Source: Siphonodentalium dalli
Lineage: Eukaryota > Mollusca > Scaphopoda > Gadilida > Siphonodentaliidae
Assembly (NCBI GenBank): GCA_032622095.1
Contig: CP136063.1
Span: forward strand, 207,501,934 to 207,565,933
Reading direction: 5' to 3'
Length of the DNA: 64,000 bases
The notes beneath the pieces are model-generated. The model ran no database searches and had not been told where the DNA came from. It saw only the letters and a program-made list of their open reading frames with translations. Each line of letters begins with the position of its first letter. The stretch's first letter is position 1. Positions 23,979 through 38,900 of this stretch are shown here, one piece after another. The translations under genes and the position numbers were made by a program.

Positions 23979-26900
23979 ATATCTCTGGCTCTGCCCCTAT
24001 TTGACCCAGTGACCACATTTGAACAAATCTGAACCCCAGTCACCCAAGGACCCTCCATATCAAATATAAGCTAAATTGGCCCAATGGTTCTTGAGAAGTC
24101 GTTCTTAATGTGGAGGATAGATTTATGGTCCTGGTTTCGCAACTAATTGACCTGGTGACCTCATTTGAACAAATCTGAATGTGAATCAACTAGGAACATC
24201 CACACCAAATATGAACCCATTCAGTCTTATAGTTCTGGAGAAGAAGACGATTCTTGATGGACGGACAGACGGATGGATGGATGGATGGATGGCCGGATGG
24301 ATAGCGAGACAGATGAGGACTGATGACTATACATGTAGCTCCACTTTGTCTCAGGTGAGGTAAAAACCACTATTTCCAAATGAAGAAAGAACGATAACTC
24401 TAGAATGCATATGGAAAATGCGAACAATGTCATAGGGGCATCTTTTGAAAGTAGTCCCAATGCCGAACATCCATACCAAATTTCATTCAGATCCGATGGC
24501 TGAGATATATTGCTGGGCAGATAAACAACCACTATTTCCAGTTGAACAAAGAAGGATAATTCTAGAATGCATATGTAAAATGCTAACAATTTCATTGGGG
24601 GGCCTCATTTGAAAGTACCGGTAGTCCCGATGCCGAATATCCATACCAAATCTGAGCATGTAATATATCCCACATTTAACAAATGAATCTGCCCAGATTT
24701 TGTTAGAACCTCATTCTGCTTTAGGCCTCAACTGCTATGGTAGACCTAGGATCAGATTGAAGTTCCCTAGTTGAAGTTGGTGATGTTAACCCATTAGAAA
24801 CCTTGGTTATGCATTTTATCTTTTGCAAATTAGGGGATAAAGAAACTTCCCGGAATGGAAAAAGTAACTAAAACAATGTTAATTTCAGACTATATATACT
24901 GAGGCCTAAGGAGAATGAGGTCCCCAGATGGTGAAATTGGTGATGCTAGCCACTGTGCGGGATAGCATCACTAAATTCGCCTTCTAGGTACCTAATTCTG
25001 CAAATGACAGACACAATTTTTGCAGATTTGTCTATGCCTTTGAAGTAGGTTCATGCGAAATAACATCAATTTTATAACAGTCTGTAAAACAACTATCACC
25101 AAAAGGTACATGCAAAAATATATAGAATTGTTTTAATTTTCAGTATTAACCCTTTACCCAACAGAAGGGCCCTGTGCCAATGCATTCTCTTATATATGCG
25201 AGTCGACCATAGGTCGCCTCGCATATATAAGAGAATGCATTGGCTTAACACATTAAAAATTATAAAATTGTTAAAGAATGTAAGAAAAAGTGTTAAAAAA
25301 AGAGTTTTTTTAGGCCAATGCATTCTCATATATATGTGAGGCGACCTATGGTCGACTCGCATATATAAGAGAATGCATTGGCACAGGGCTAACTGTAACT
25401 ATCACAATGTGGTCAAGGAGCCGGTTCCAATGATATCCATATTTGTATGGTTCTATTGAGACAGACCGAAGATATTTTAGGCTGTTGAAACTTTAAATAT
25501 TTGGCCGGTTTTGGCCGGTTTGTTGGGTAAAGGGTTAATAACTCTCCAATAATCAGATTTTGATTGTCAAAAAACATTGTTATGTTACAGTGGATTAACG
25601 TCCAATTACATGTACAGTAATGCCCTAAATAATCGACCCCTTAACCACAGGAGAATTATGGGTAATTTTTCAGGATTTAGGCGGATATATGGCTTGTTGC
25701 CATTCATCAAAAACCACATGGTTAGAGATGTTTGTTGACAGATCACTATAACAGTTTGTTTAAATACAAAACAACGGTTTCAACATGTGCAATTTTGTTA
25801 TTGGAGACCTATCAATAATTAATGTCAGAACAAAGTTTATCTATTTCTCGATGTTATTCATGTACTATTATAATGCAGGAGGAGCGGATAGCTCAGTTGG
25901 TTTGTGGGCCGACCTCTGCGCTACACCTTCGACACGGTCGAGGGTACAAATCCGACAAAATATCGGTCGGACTTTGTGTCGCCATCTGCATTCCCAGTAC
26001 CACGGGCATCACAAATCAATCATCGATGCCACGATCAGTGATCTGAGAAAGATTCCAGAAGCCAAAGAGTCTCAGACAAAAATTTGAAAAAATGCGTACT
26101 GGACTAACTTCGGGAGCCGACGTTAATGGCTGTCCCGTGTGCAACAATGTGCGCACGTTAAAAGATCCCTACCGTGGCGAAGAAGTCACGGGTTCGGCAA
26201 AAAAACTTTCTGGAATAATTATGGATCTACTCGATCCCGTCCTGTAAAAGCCAGCCTTGGTCACTAGGACGTAACAACTACAGAATTTCTACAAGATGAA
26301 ACAGGCTCGCTTCGCTTATTTTTTAGATAAATTTAAAAAAAAAATAACGCTGCTATAACACCCGCCAGGTTACCCTGAGTCACCACACAAAATTTGGTTG
26401 AAATTGGTCCAGTGGTCTGGGAGAAAATTTCCGAACAGACAGATGGACAGCCAGACAGATCAGATCCTTCTCTTTTATATATATAGATAATTGTCTCAAG
26501 AGCTAATGGCATAGGTTTAATAATTAGTTACAACAATTCACAAGACTCTTTCCAGAATACAACAAAGAACAGTAATTAAAATGTCTGACTGGATGGAGAT
26601 TTTCCCTCCTAAAGAATAACCAATGACTGCAATTTAATGAGATCACATGACAATAACATCCTTACCATTCAATTTTAGGGAAGAATATCTCATAACAGTT
26701 GAATGCTAAGCAAGAAAAAATACTGAGGACTAGCTTTTGAATGCTAAGTGAATGTTAAGGAACATGACCTTTATTCTTCAAATGACATCTCTTAGCATTC
26801 AAATGGTAAGCGAATGCTAAGAATTGCATCTCTTAGTATTTTAATACTAACAAATGTCACGCAAATACTTACTAAGTCTTTCCACGTGGTAAGGGTAAGG

Positions 26901-29900
26901 TAAGGCATTCACTTTACATAGGCGATTTCGGTATGGGTTGTTTTGTCATGTGTCATGCTTTTATTTTATAGTTCCGGTTTCATGGTTGAGAAGAGAATTA
27001 TGTATGTCGTGTGACGTCCATGGAATGCCTATGAACGCATGTTCCATACGGATTTGTAAATATGGAACAACAACACTGAAATTCTAGGAACAACCATGTA
27101 ATAAATATATATATGTACCTGCCAATCTTTGGTTTTCTTCAAGCAGCTTATTCATTTCTTCATTAATTTTTTCTATCTCAAGAGCATTGTCGTTCTTCGC
27201 TTCAGCAATTTTGGTTGCAGTCAGTTTAGTTTTCTTCTTTAGTTTTACTTTCTGTAGAAAAAATGTTATGATTTTTGTACTGTAAGATATATTCAGCATT
27301 CATGTAGCTGACTGTAATAAATGTCCCATCTTACACACAGACTAGGCTCTTGCGAACATTCGTGATAAAACATTAATCTCCTTTAACAGAAGGGAGATAA
27401 CCACAGGTTTATGTATCAATTATTAGGGTACAAATGTACCCTTTTCTAATCCGATTTCATTTATCCATTCAATTTTCCAGTGTAATAAGGAATGATCAGC
27501 CAAATTGTGACAGCGTAGGCAGGGTTCGGGCTGTGGCTTGCCAAGTTTGTCAATGGCAAAAAATATTTTCATCTTCTGCAAATTAGGGGATATAGAAACT
27601 TCCCAGAAGGGAAAAAGTAACTAAAAACAATGTTAATTTGAGACTATAGATACTTACCAGAAGATGAGGCCTAAACAGAAATGAGGTCCCCAGAGGGTGA
27701 ATTTGGTGATGCTAGGGGACCTCATTCTGTAAATGACAGACGCACTATTTGCAGACTTGAAGCCTACTTGTAAGAGTTGAGACATTTACAGTGACTTTTT
27801 TTCTTACCGGTACTACAAAAACAATCAGAGAATAATTTTGTTCCCCTCTGACTAAATGACCTTACGTTTTGTTTTATCGATCGTAGAAAAAAGAGAAGCT
27901 GGTGGTTGTTAGGTATTCTACTGCCCTGAGTAAATGACTCATCAAACCGGGGTGGCACATCCCCAGTTAGACCACATTTTGGTTAGACTTTAAGCGTGGT
28001 TATAAACCACAAGATAACCAGAGGATTGTGTGGTTAGAACACATGAAATCATCAACTGGTATGAAATGGTAACTTCCAATACAATTGCGGCTCCAACAAA
28101 TTTATATATGTCATAGTCAGCAGTTAGCTATGTACAGTGTATCAGCAGTCAAGGAATAAAACCAGGGTTTATTTCCGCATTTAATCTCGGTGCCACAAAT
28201 TTGGCACAAAACCATTAATTGCGGTGCAGTTATGGTTTGACTACAGTAATAAATACATAATGACCCCAGTTACTGGCTGGGTCAATTACTTAGGGCAGTA
28301 CAAAGCCTGAGATTAGTGTGCCTGTCATTTACAGAATGAGGTCCCCAGAGGGTAAATTTAGTGACGCCATCCCACATAGCGGGCTAGCATCACTAAATTC
28401 ACCCTCTAGAAACATCATTCTGTTTAGGCCTCATCTTCTCTGGAAAGTTTCTTTATTATCAATTTTCTATAGAAAATTCTTCACATAAATTCTATTTCTT
28501 GTTTAGTTTAGTTTTTCTATATCCCCAAATTGGCAGACGGCACATTGCATAATCGAGGTTACCAATGGGTGTACATCACAATATTCACCATTTGGGAACT
28601 TCAATCAGAGTCTATGTCTCCCATAGCATATGGGCCATGCAGAATGAGGTCCCCAGAGGGTGAATTTGGTGATGCTTTGCCAAGTTGAGCAACCGTAAAA
28701 ATGTGTTGAATCAGACAAAATAACATATATCAAATGAAGGAGAATTCATATGAATTCAAGCAGAATTTTAGTGTTTTGGTGTGTTATAAATGTGTACCCA
28801 CCAGTCTGTGCACATCAGCCTTTAGATCTTTGTTGTCCTTCTCCAGCTTGGATATATACTGATCCTTAGCATTGAGTGTTTCGGTGAGCGTTTCACTCTG
28901 TTCTTTGATAACCTGGGCTGTGTTCATTGATTCGATGTGCTCTGTGAGGCTCTGAATCTGATCCTGTAGATCCAATTCTCTGCTCTCATGGTCAATAATC
29001 TGATCAATAATACATGTACATCATGATTATGAGTGGTCTTCAATGTTTAATTTTGAAGAAAAATCAGTCTTAAATTTCATGACTTGAAAGTTGTTTTGGG
29101 GCATATAAAGTCCACAGTGCATTAATGGAAGTGAATGTCAATCTTCACAATTATTGTGATCAAATCCAGATCTGATCAAGGAATCATCATCATCCACTGG
29201 TCGGTCAAATCAGATGACAGAGTGAGGCATTTTTGGTAGAGCTGAAACGGTTGACCCATTCTTCTAACCGGTTAACCATCGGGGTTAACCGGATTTCAAC
29301 CCGTTAACCGCTAAATATCTAGCGGACTTCTCTCACACTAATTATGTCGACATTATGCCATGCTCCAGGGACAAACCTAGGTGAGAAGTAGTAGCTGAAA
29401 TAAAGACCTTATTCACGGCATTTAACGATATTCAAAAACACGCATTCCTTGTTCTTTTGCTGGCTCTCGTGATGGGGGAATTATTATGAGCAAGTGAAAT
29501 TTGTGAATGGCAGGAGAGATCGCTTATTTGCCGTGATCAGCATATGTTTGGGCATTTGTAAAACGAGTAAAATAGTATGGGTATTGGTAAAACGAGTAAC
29601 AAAACTATATATTAAAGATCTGTAATATGTCATTATCATCATTGGTATATCCTCCAATGCATTATATATAAAGACAAGAAAGTAATAACTAGAGAACAAA
29701 AAGGAAGGTCAGTTAGGTCAGACTCGCAGTCCTATTCAGTATTCGAGCTATTCGTCGGTATCATGATAGCGGACACAAGTGTTGGGAGGTTATATAATTT
29801 ACGTTTCGGTTTCGGTTTCGGTTTTAGTATGCAATCACTTAACATATAGCAATTACTGCCAAATTGAGTGTTAATTAGTCCCACAGGCACAACCAGTTAC

Positions 29901-32900
29901 AGAGTAGCATGGGGCATCAATTTCCTTGATAAGAGGGAAGATTATTGAAGAAGTTTTGGGTTGCTTCAACTACGATGTCTGTTTGAGTCACTCAATTGAA
30001 TTGATCATATTAAATCACAACACTGAGGAAGAACGGGAAGAGTGAAGACATTGTGCAGCTGATCTCAATCTTCAAACTTTGTCGACTTACATAGTTTTTA
30101 TAAACCCCACTGTAAAACAGTTTTATATATAGTATGTCGTGGTGTGGTTCCAATTTGAATCCATGTTGCTTCGTGCAGTATTAACTATTAAGTTACGAAA
30201 GCACGCATTGCCACACAACGTCACTTTTACGTTGTCACTTCCTTGTGTGCATTCAGAATTGATACACAGTGACTGCACACGTGCTTTTGTCGGAAGAAAA
30301 CTTCAAAGGGTCGGAATTGATTGAAGGTCGCCGACACTTCCAGGCAGTTCGAGAATTGCTACTAAGTATATCTGATACTACCGCGTGTACCAATTAATGC
30401 TTGCATTGCACTCTACTATCGGTGACACGGGATTTAGTATTAGTTTTGCATCATTTAACCTAATATTTTGAGGATTATTCACGTTCACATTCAACTGACA
30501 ACGGGATGCGGTTACGTCCGGTTCATTTTTTTCTAACCGGTTACGTCGCTAACCGGATGCTAACCGGTTAACCGTCTAACCGTTTCAGCTCTAATTTTTG
30601 GCGACTATTTCATTGAGTAAGTGAGTTATTTTAAGAAATAGTCATCAACAACAATTAGGGTGACCAAACCCAGATATGATCAAGCAATTATCATTCTTCA
30701 TTGGTAGCGGGGTGTCTATACCAACCAACAGATGTTGAAAATATCAACCATTCAGTGCCTGTTGATGCTGTGTATACCAACCATTCAATTTATAGTGCCC
30801 AGAAATTCTGCCAGTATTTCAGCAATATAACTGAAAAATGCTAAAAACTTTATATCATCATTTCAATGGAATAACAGTATGTGCAAAATATGTTTTCAAG
30901 GAGAAAATAGTGCTTCAAATCATAGTTTTAGAAAAGTGCAGTTTAAAGATAGTGCGCTGTGTTTTTAGTGTGAAAATAGGGTGTTTAACACCGAACTGCC
31001 ACTAAACTAACACTAAATAAATGTAGAGCGCTAACCTTTTTTTGTAAGTTTTCAATTTCTTTGAGAGCATCTTTGAGGTAACTGACATTACCATCTGGAA
31101 CTTTCTGTTGTTCTCCAGTGTGTTCCTGCAAGAATAAAGTTATTTTAGAAATCTGATTGATCTGACATAAAGCAGTTTAAAAAGATGCATGATAATTATA
31201 TATTATGAAGGGTAGAAATTTAAAAAAAAAAAAATACATAATATTATTAAGCATAAATTAACATAGCACCAAGAGACTGGGCCCACCTGGATTTTTTTCA
31301 CCTTAACATGTAGTGGCCAGTTAGTCTCATTTTATTATTCAATGTGACTCAGAAACATTTTACATGTATGTGGTAATTCCATAACTCTGGTGTGCGGAAC
31401 TCAAATTTGAACTTGACCTATATTTTGTGCAAGTAAACCCACATACAACATTTCATGTATACCATTCAGTCGAGACTATTTAAAATTATTATCCGGAACC
31501 AAAAGCAAACGGCAGATGGACCAATAACATAACACATCCCATTTTTTTTTTAAACAGGTATATAAAAACTCAAGTCTAAGTTAGTATTTACCCGTGGTGA
31601 CATTGACACTAAGACTGCATATCATATCATGTCATGTGTATCGTGATACAGGAAATCAAGTAATGTCTGAAAATGGGCTAGTGTAAAAAAGCAAAACCTG
31701 CAATTATGTGTATCTCTCAAGTTTACATGTATAATATGTATATTTGAGTTGACTCATCTAGCCAGCAATTAAACTCCATTTTTATTAGTTTAAAACGAAC
31801 TCTACCTCCAGTTATAAACTTGTTGTTTCTTAGTTCAGGCGGTATTAATATTTATAACACGCTTGTTCCCAGAAGTACAGTGTTATTGCTGTTCCATATT
31901 GACAAATACGTATGGAACATATGTTCCATACACATCTTGTTGACGTAAAATGACTAACATGACGTTCGCCTCAACCATGAAACCGGAACTATAAAATAAA
32001 AGCATCATCACACATGACAAAACACACCCTCTAAGTGCCTAAATAAACCTTCGAAGTCTGTATTTTTAATGCACGGATTCTAGGACGCGAAGCGTGTAAT
32101 AAACACAGAACGACACGATGTGTAAATGGGTTTGTCGTTATGGCACCCGTGCTGTCATGGAAGGATAGAACTCAAGGCACAAGTGCCTCTCGTTCTATCC
32201 TTCCGCGACAGCACTCATGCCGTATCGACAAACCCATTTACACATCGTGTCGTTCTGTGTATGTATCATATTGTTGATCATGTATCGTGATTTGTATCAT
32301 ATCATGACCATGTGTATCACTGCAGCCCTCCCTGCACTGTGCACAAAGCGGGAGCTGCATCCGGAGGCAGTGGAAAATGTGTTGATAGTCAGCAAGGAAC
32401 CATTTGCATGACCAAGATCTACAAATTGTATGTGGACACTATATATATATATTATACCATATTCTCCAAAAGTGATCCAATAAATGTTTTTTTTCATTCT
32501 CACAGAAAACCTACTTTTATAAATAATTTATCGCATATTCTACGTGTCTCTGTTAATGCATAGCGGGAAAATTCTGCATTCTGTTAGCAAATCTTGGAAC
32601 TCCCCGTACATTGTAGGTGCAACAATTTAGTTTCTCTATATCCCCAAATTGGCAAACGACACATTCCATAATCAAGGTTCCCAAAGGATGTACCCCGGCA
32701 CATGCACATCACAATATTCAACATTTGGGAACTTCAATCTGAGTCTAAGTCTCCCATAGCAGATGAGGCCATGCAGAATGAGGTCCCCAGAGGGTTAATT
32801 TGGTGATGATAGCCTGCTGTGCAGGATAGCATCACTCAATTCACCCTCTGGGGTCCTCATTCTGCAAATGACTGGCACACTAAACTCAGACTTGATGGAC

Positions 32901-35900
32901 ACTATGCCACAGGTGCTTGTCTTGATATCTATCAAACATGCTATAATATATTAAAGTACTAAACACTGATTGTGGAATCTCGTATGATTTATATTTCGCT
33001 GATCTTAACTAGATTGTGTTGGCATCAACTGACGATTCGGAAAGACGTTTTTGAAATTGGGTAAAGTGTTAAAGCCACACAATGTTTAACATCTGTTTCT
33101 CAGACACTTTTTTTTTCAAAATTGGCAGACTGGCAGATTTATTGTTTACCTATAAAATTAACCATCAGGCAGGTTTTTATTCCCACTTTTATGACAAGGA
33201 TTTCCCAGCAGGCAGCCTTTTATGTGTTTACTCACGAATTATGATCAACAATATTGTGGGTGAAAAATATCTTTTCATGATTAAGTTTTTATAAAATGTC
33301 AATGTAAATCCCAAGTACATACAGTTTAAACAAACCATAAAGAAAACTTGAATCAGACATAGCCTGAATTGAGGAACATCTCATTGTGCCATTCAGATTG
33401 AGATGTGGCCATTTTGATAAGAAATGAATTTTTTTTTACGCTCACTGAATTAAGCACATGTGAACATGATGAACACTCATACTGAGTCTGTGCCTCCATA
33501 ACTCTGATATGTATATATATATATACGCCAGTACCAGTAATCGTATATGGTCACAGATGCAATTTCGGAGGAAGTGCATTGTGCTGTTCCAATATAATTG
33601 TAGAACTGTTCTGTCAATATTCGAACCCATGTTCAGACTGATACGCTTCCAAGCTCTCGGTGAAAGGGATTCCTTTGAAATGATATCCCCCACAGCCGAG
33701 GTGGTTTGGTCATGGAAACAATCATCACAGTCTGTGCTAGACAAGCACAGGATCAAACCCCGGTCGAAAATTGAGACAGATTTTCAAGCTTGATCTGAGT
33801 TGAGGGACATCTCAATGTGCCATTTATTTTGATAAGAAATGAGAATTGGTTCACACTCACTGAAATTAGTCACATTTGAAGCAAGGAACACTCATACAGA
33901 GTCCGCGCCACCATAACTCTGATATATATCTATGGCCAACAGTGGATAGAGATTGTGGACATTGCATTGTGAAGCCAGGGGCATGATGATTTTAATTTTA
34001 ATTTTTAGTGGGCCATAACAAGGACCCAGCGAGCCATATTTGTTATGAGGAGGCATGTGTCCAAGAAACAGAATATTAATTTTGTTTGGCCTAAGTGCAG
34101 TTCCAGATGGGTAAACCCAACTCAAAAAGCTAACCCATGCAGGATGACACCACATACAGCACATACATGTACATAGCTTTGCTGATGACAGATATGGCCT
34201 GTATTATTATTATCCGATGCTTCAAAGTGGTGCTATTTTTAGTCTATTTTAACCAGAACTGGCCTGTGTAAATGATTATTACAGGGGTGACTCAACCCTA
34301 TTGAAGGTAGGGTTGAAACTTAGTTAGATTTACCTGCTGTGTTACGTCTAGGATCTTGCAAGTTGTCTGATCATGATCACTCAGATCTCCATCTGTTCTG
34401 TAAATATATAGTATAAATTAATTTACTAATTTAACTCTTCCATTGCGTAATGGATTCTCACATTCAATTTCGACTCAGAAATGATACATGCACATTGGAA
34501 ATTGCCTATCCTTCATTTACTGACATAATACTAGCACATTCAGCTAACTAAATACATTAAATAAATAATGCTATAAACAGACAACTGTTTGAATTTATTA
34601 TCCCTTTAAAGGTAGAAGTGCGTCTTAAGTGGTATTTTCCAGACAATTTATACAAAGAGTTACAAATTAAGTATTCTTTTCTTTTAATTATCAATAAAAT
34701 AATGTAGATTGAAATACTGCAAATAAGATAATGATGAAATACTTACTAATTAATAGTACATGTACCGGTAAGTGACCATAACCATGTTGTCTGTGTTTTA
34801 GAGTTATTGTTCTTTCGAAAAACATAAACATTGACTGCAGTTACAGTAGATTGTTTACAAACACAGAATTTCGTTGATAGGGGATCATTGATAATGAAAA
34901 TGAGAACAAATTTAGAACAAATTGTTAAATTTGTTGCATTGGTAATAACAGTTTAACTCTTTCATGATGGGAGCTGAGCTGGTGCAGCATTAAAGATCAT
35001 GTGCCATGCATTCTACTATATATGCGAGTCTCGCATATATAAGAGAATTCAGTAACACAGGGTTTTCGCATAATGTTAGGAAGCTCCAGTCATGGAAGGG
35101 TTAACATCTAGCCGTATGTATGGTTTTTTCATCTTTATCCATCGTGAATGCCTTCCATAGCTTTAGAATCATACATGAATGTACAAATGAATTAATTAAC
35201 TTGATTCAAGTAACTTCACACCAGCAAACATCAACAAGGTTTAATATAATGGATTGGAGCTTCCTGAAATTTTGCAAAAACCCTTTGCCAATGCATTCTC
35301 TTATACATGTACTAGTATATGCAAGTCTCACATACATGTAGGGAGCCTCACATATACATGTATAAGAGAATGCATTGGCCTAATAATATTGACCTTGACC
35401 TTGTAAGCCAGTGCATTTTCTGATATACACGTATGTGAGGCTCCCTATGGGAGACTCGCATATATAGGAGAATGCACTGAAACAGGAAATTTAATGCTGC
35501 ACCAGCGCAGTTCCCGTCATGAAATGGTTAAACACATGAAATGGTTAAACACCCTATTTTCACACTAAAAACACAGCGCACATGCTTTAACTGCACTTTT
35601 CTAAAACTTTGAAAGCATCATTTTCTCCTTGACTGAAAACGTATTTTGCATATTACATTATTCCATTGAAATAATGCTATGAAGTTTTTAGCATTTTTCA
35701 ATAATATTATTGAAGTACGGGCAGTGTGGAAGAAGACCCCATCACCCGATGTTAGCATATTTGAACACATTCAGTGTACAACACCCACTAAGTAAAATAG
35801 AGTTCCACTGATTTCTTTGGGTAATATTTCCTACACTAAAGTCATGGCAACATTTTTTTTGTGGGGCATCGCTGTTTGGAACAAAACTTCATATTTTTCC

Positions 35901-38900
35901 CGATGGGGCGAATCATGGTCGCCCCATCGCGTTATGTGTTTCTCAAAACGGCATGTACTTTCCCCCGGTGGAAACCCTACTCTACATACGCGAAAAGTGT
36001 ACCGCAACGGAAAGTACCGGTACGATACCAGACTGGGATGGGTAGACCAGTTTGAACATCCCACGACCGGATCAATCCAGTCCACATGACTACTGAGGGT
36101 CTGTGATTACCCGGCAATGACTGACCCTGCCCATCTGCAATTTTCTGGGCCGGTTCGCCAGATAAATGCAGACGGGTTCGCTTAAAATTCTAAAAAGTAC
36201 CATTTTTGCTGATGAATTATTAAGCTATTGGACAAAAAATATGTATATCTATTAAGTCAATATACTGGCCAGTATGGACTGGAGCCAAATAATGACAGCA
36301 TGTTTTGACAGCCTAAGGTAAGTGATGACTAATTGAAAGAGCTGTCTTGCTTTCAAAACAAGACACACTAGTCGTCGAAATTGGCAATGGCAATAACCAA
36401 TGATGTGGGAAATGCCTTGGCAACATGCAGAGCATATAACGCCACAGCATGTTAACTATGAGGTGAAACCCTTGAACGATGCCGATTGTTGATTACATTC
36501 AGCACCAGTGGATTTCTAGCTTTACCTTCCCACAGAGAGCTGGTATTGGTATATATATATAAACCAATACGAAGTGAGAACAAACAGCGGCATAGATACA
36601 TGTACATGTAATATAAGCCTGGAATTGCAGCAAGAATACAATGGGAACCGGCTTGGATTTCTATAATCTAATTTCGACGAGAGTGACATGATAATGACAT
36701 CACTCATCAGCCGATCTTGACACTGAATCACAATTCAGATATACTGTACAAGCAAGGACAATCCACAAACCTATTCCAAAAATATTCCATATTTTGTAAA
36801 TTGTAATTGTATAAACTTTGATTTAAATTTTATCCTAAATATTGTCCATATCATGCATTAGTTTATTTACATTGTTGTTGTCAAACATTACATTTTGTAT
36901 ATTGTATTTACTTTTTATCAAATAAAAATCCATAAAGTACATCCTAGTTATCATTTATAAATCAAAGCCTAATCAGTACTAATATTATTAATAGAACCTC
37001 TGAGTCGGATAATCCCTTCACTAAGTTCACTTTTATCATTCTGATTTTTCGGCAAGCGGGTTCGCTCTCAGCGAAATAGGCGGGCAGTCGCGATTATTAA
37101 TTTTGGAGAAAATTCCCAATGATCACTAATAAAATATTACATGTACTTGGATTGAGACATAGATTATTAGTTTCAGCCTAAAATCCCCACCCATCCCGTT
37201 CCCCACTACTGATCAAGGACTAAAACATTAAACTAAAGTCTTCAGCCGACAAGCTTTCTGTTTCCCTACTGTCTACACTTTATCTACTGTATATACAGTA
37301 ATGCCTTAAGTAATCGACTCCTTAACCATAGCAGAATTATGGGTAACTTTTCAGGATTTAGTCGGATTTATGGCTTGTTGCATTCATCAAAAGATCTCAG
37401 TGAGAGCTTTCCGAGAGCTTTCTGATAAATGGCAACAAGCCATATATCCAACTAAATCCTGAAAAGTTATCCATAATTCTGCTGTGGTTAAGGAGTCGAT
37501 TACTTAAGGCATTGCTGTACACTTTCTTTCAGAAATTCAGTTTGTGAATGTAAACCTCATGATGAAGAGAATAAAGTCTACTAAAGCAGCATGGTTTCTG
37601 CTAGGGGTTGGGGGAATGGTACCCCTATGGTTGCTGGGGGAAATCTCAGTCTATAAAAATCTGCGAATATCTACTGGTATTTTGCAATAAAAAGTTAAAT
37701 TCGGGGGTAAAATAAGTGTACTGACAATTTTTGTACCACCAGGTCTGCCACAAACAGTGGTATTCGCAATCCGACTTCACTAAATACATGATATGTTATA
37801 CCATGAAATATTCCTGTTGATCTTTCTTCAGTGGCAAACATCTGAACCTCATTACATAATCATTAATGGGAACCACCAGAATAGAGTGTTAGTTCAAAAT
37901 GTACATGTAATTGCGATGTATCCATACAGATTAAACAATGTGGATTTTAGCGATGTTTGCTCCGATATCTTTCAGAATAGAGCAATATTAATTGCCAACG
38001 TGTGTAGCCCTTACTCTCATATGCCTAATAATAGTGCCAGCATGATTATTATTTTTGGAGAAAATTCCTAATGATCACTATTATTTGGATTGAGACATAC
38101 TAGTAGATTATTAGTTTCAGCCTAAAATCATCACCCATCACTATTATTAGGCCATCAGGATTATTACTAGTAAGATTAAAAGCATTCCTTCCTGTCAAAA
38201 TGGTTCACCAGTGATAAATGTTAATCGGCAAATAAAATTATCTTCAATTATTACACCCTGTTGGTTTTATTTAGTGGCAGATATACACAAGAGTGATGAC
38301 ACCCCCCCCCCCCCCCTTTCGATGCCGGATTCGGAATCTGTTTTGGCATATTCCAGATGCCAGACCAACATACGTCAGATGGGTCAGGCTCATATTTTGG
38401 ATACCAGATTCTTCCAGTGATTTTCTTTCTTGATGGTAAAAACCGATAAACTACAAAGTTCCGTCCACTGATTTATATTTCTTTGCTCGGACAGATTATT
38501 CTCAACAATTTAGCTCCTCATATATGTCTGATTATCATATCTATTATAGTGCTAATTAATTGTATTGTGTTCATATACATGTAGATCGTAATGCTGATCA
38601 GAAGTTTCAGAAAGAAAATCTATGTAGTTATTAATCCTCTGAGTTTTGTTAGACAATTGTCCTATTTTTCTGAGCATGCAGTGCCTGATTATCATATTTA
38701 ATAGTGCTAATTAATCGTATTGTGTTCAATAGATCGTAATGCCATCTGTGATAACGGTTTGCTAAATTCCATGATATAGTTGTCTCCTATCTGACGTCTG
38801 CTTGACAGGTCAAAACGTTAATAATCTAAATTAGTTTGTAATGCCGAGTATAGAATAGTGGAATATTTACGTTGATTAATGGAATTTGTTAGAATGGGAA

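Larger units (their letters stand above)
31126..34333 (-). other. Intron 2 of the coiled-coil gene
   Basis: Holds the reversed copy of the 26.9-kb repeat (31895-32025), a 158-bp palindrome (32103-32260), a GAGGTCCCC MITE and a direct repeat pair at 33.4/33.8 kb. No other exon is seen. Confidence 0.65.

Noticed and set aside
25881-25955. Functional tRNA gene
   Set aside because: A and B boxes are present but stems pair poorly and the sequence continues as a SINE body.
35817-36089. 90-codon frame, open on both strands
   Set aside because: Overlapping frames of similar length on both strands, no splice context, no recognisable domain.
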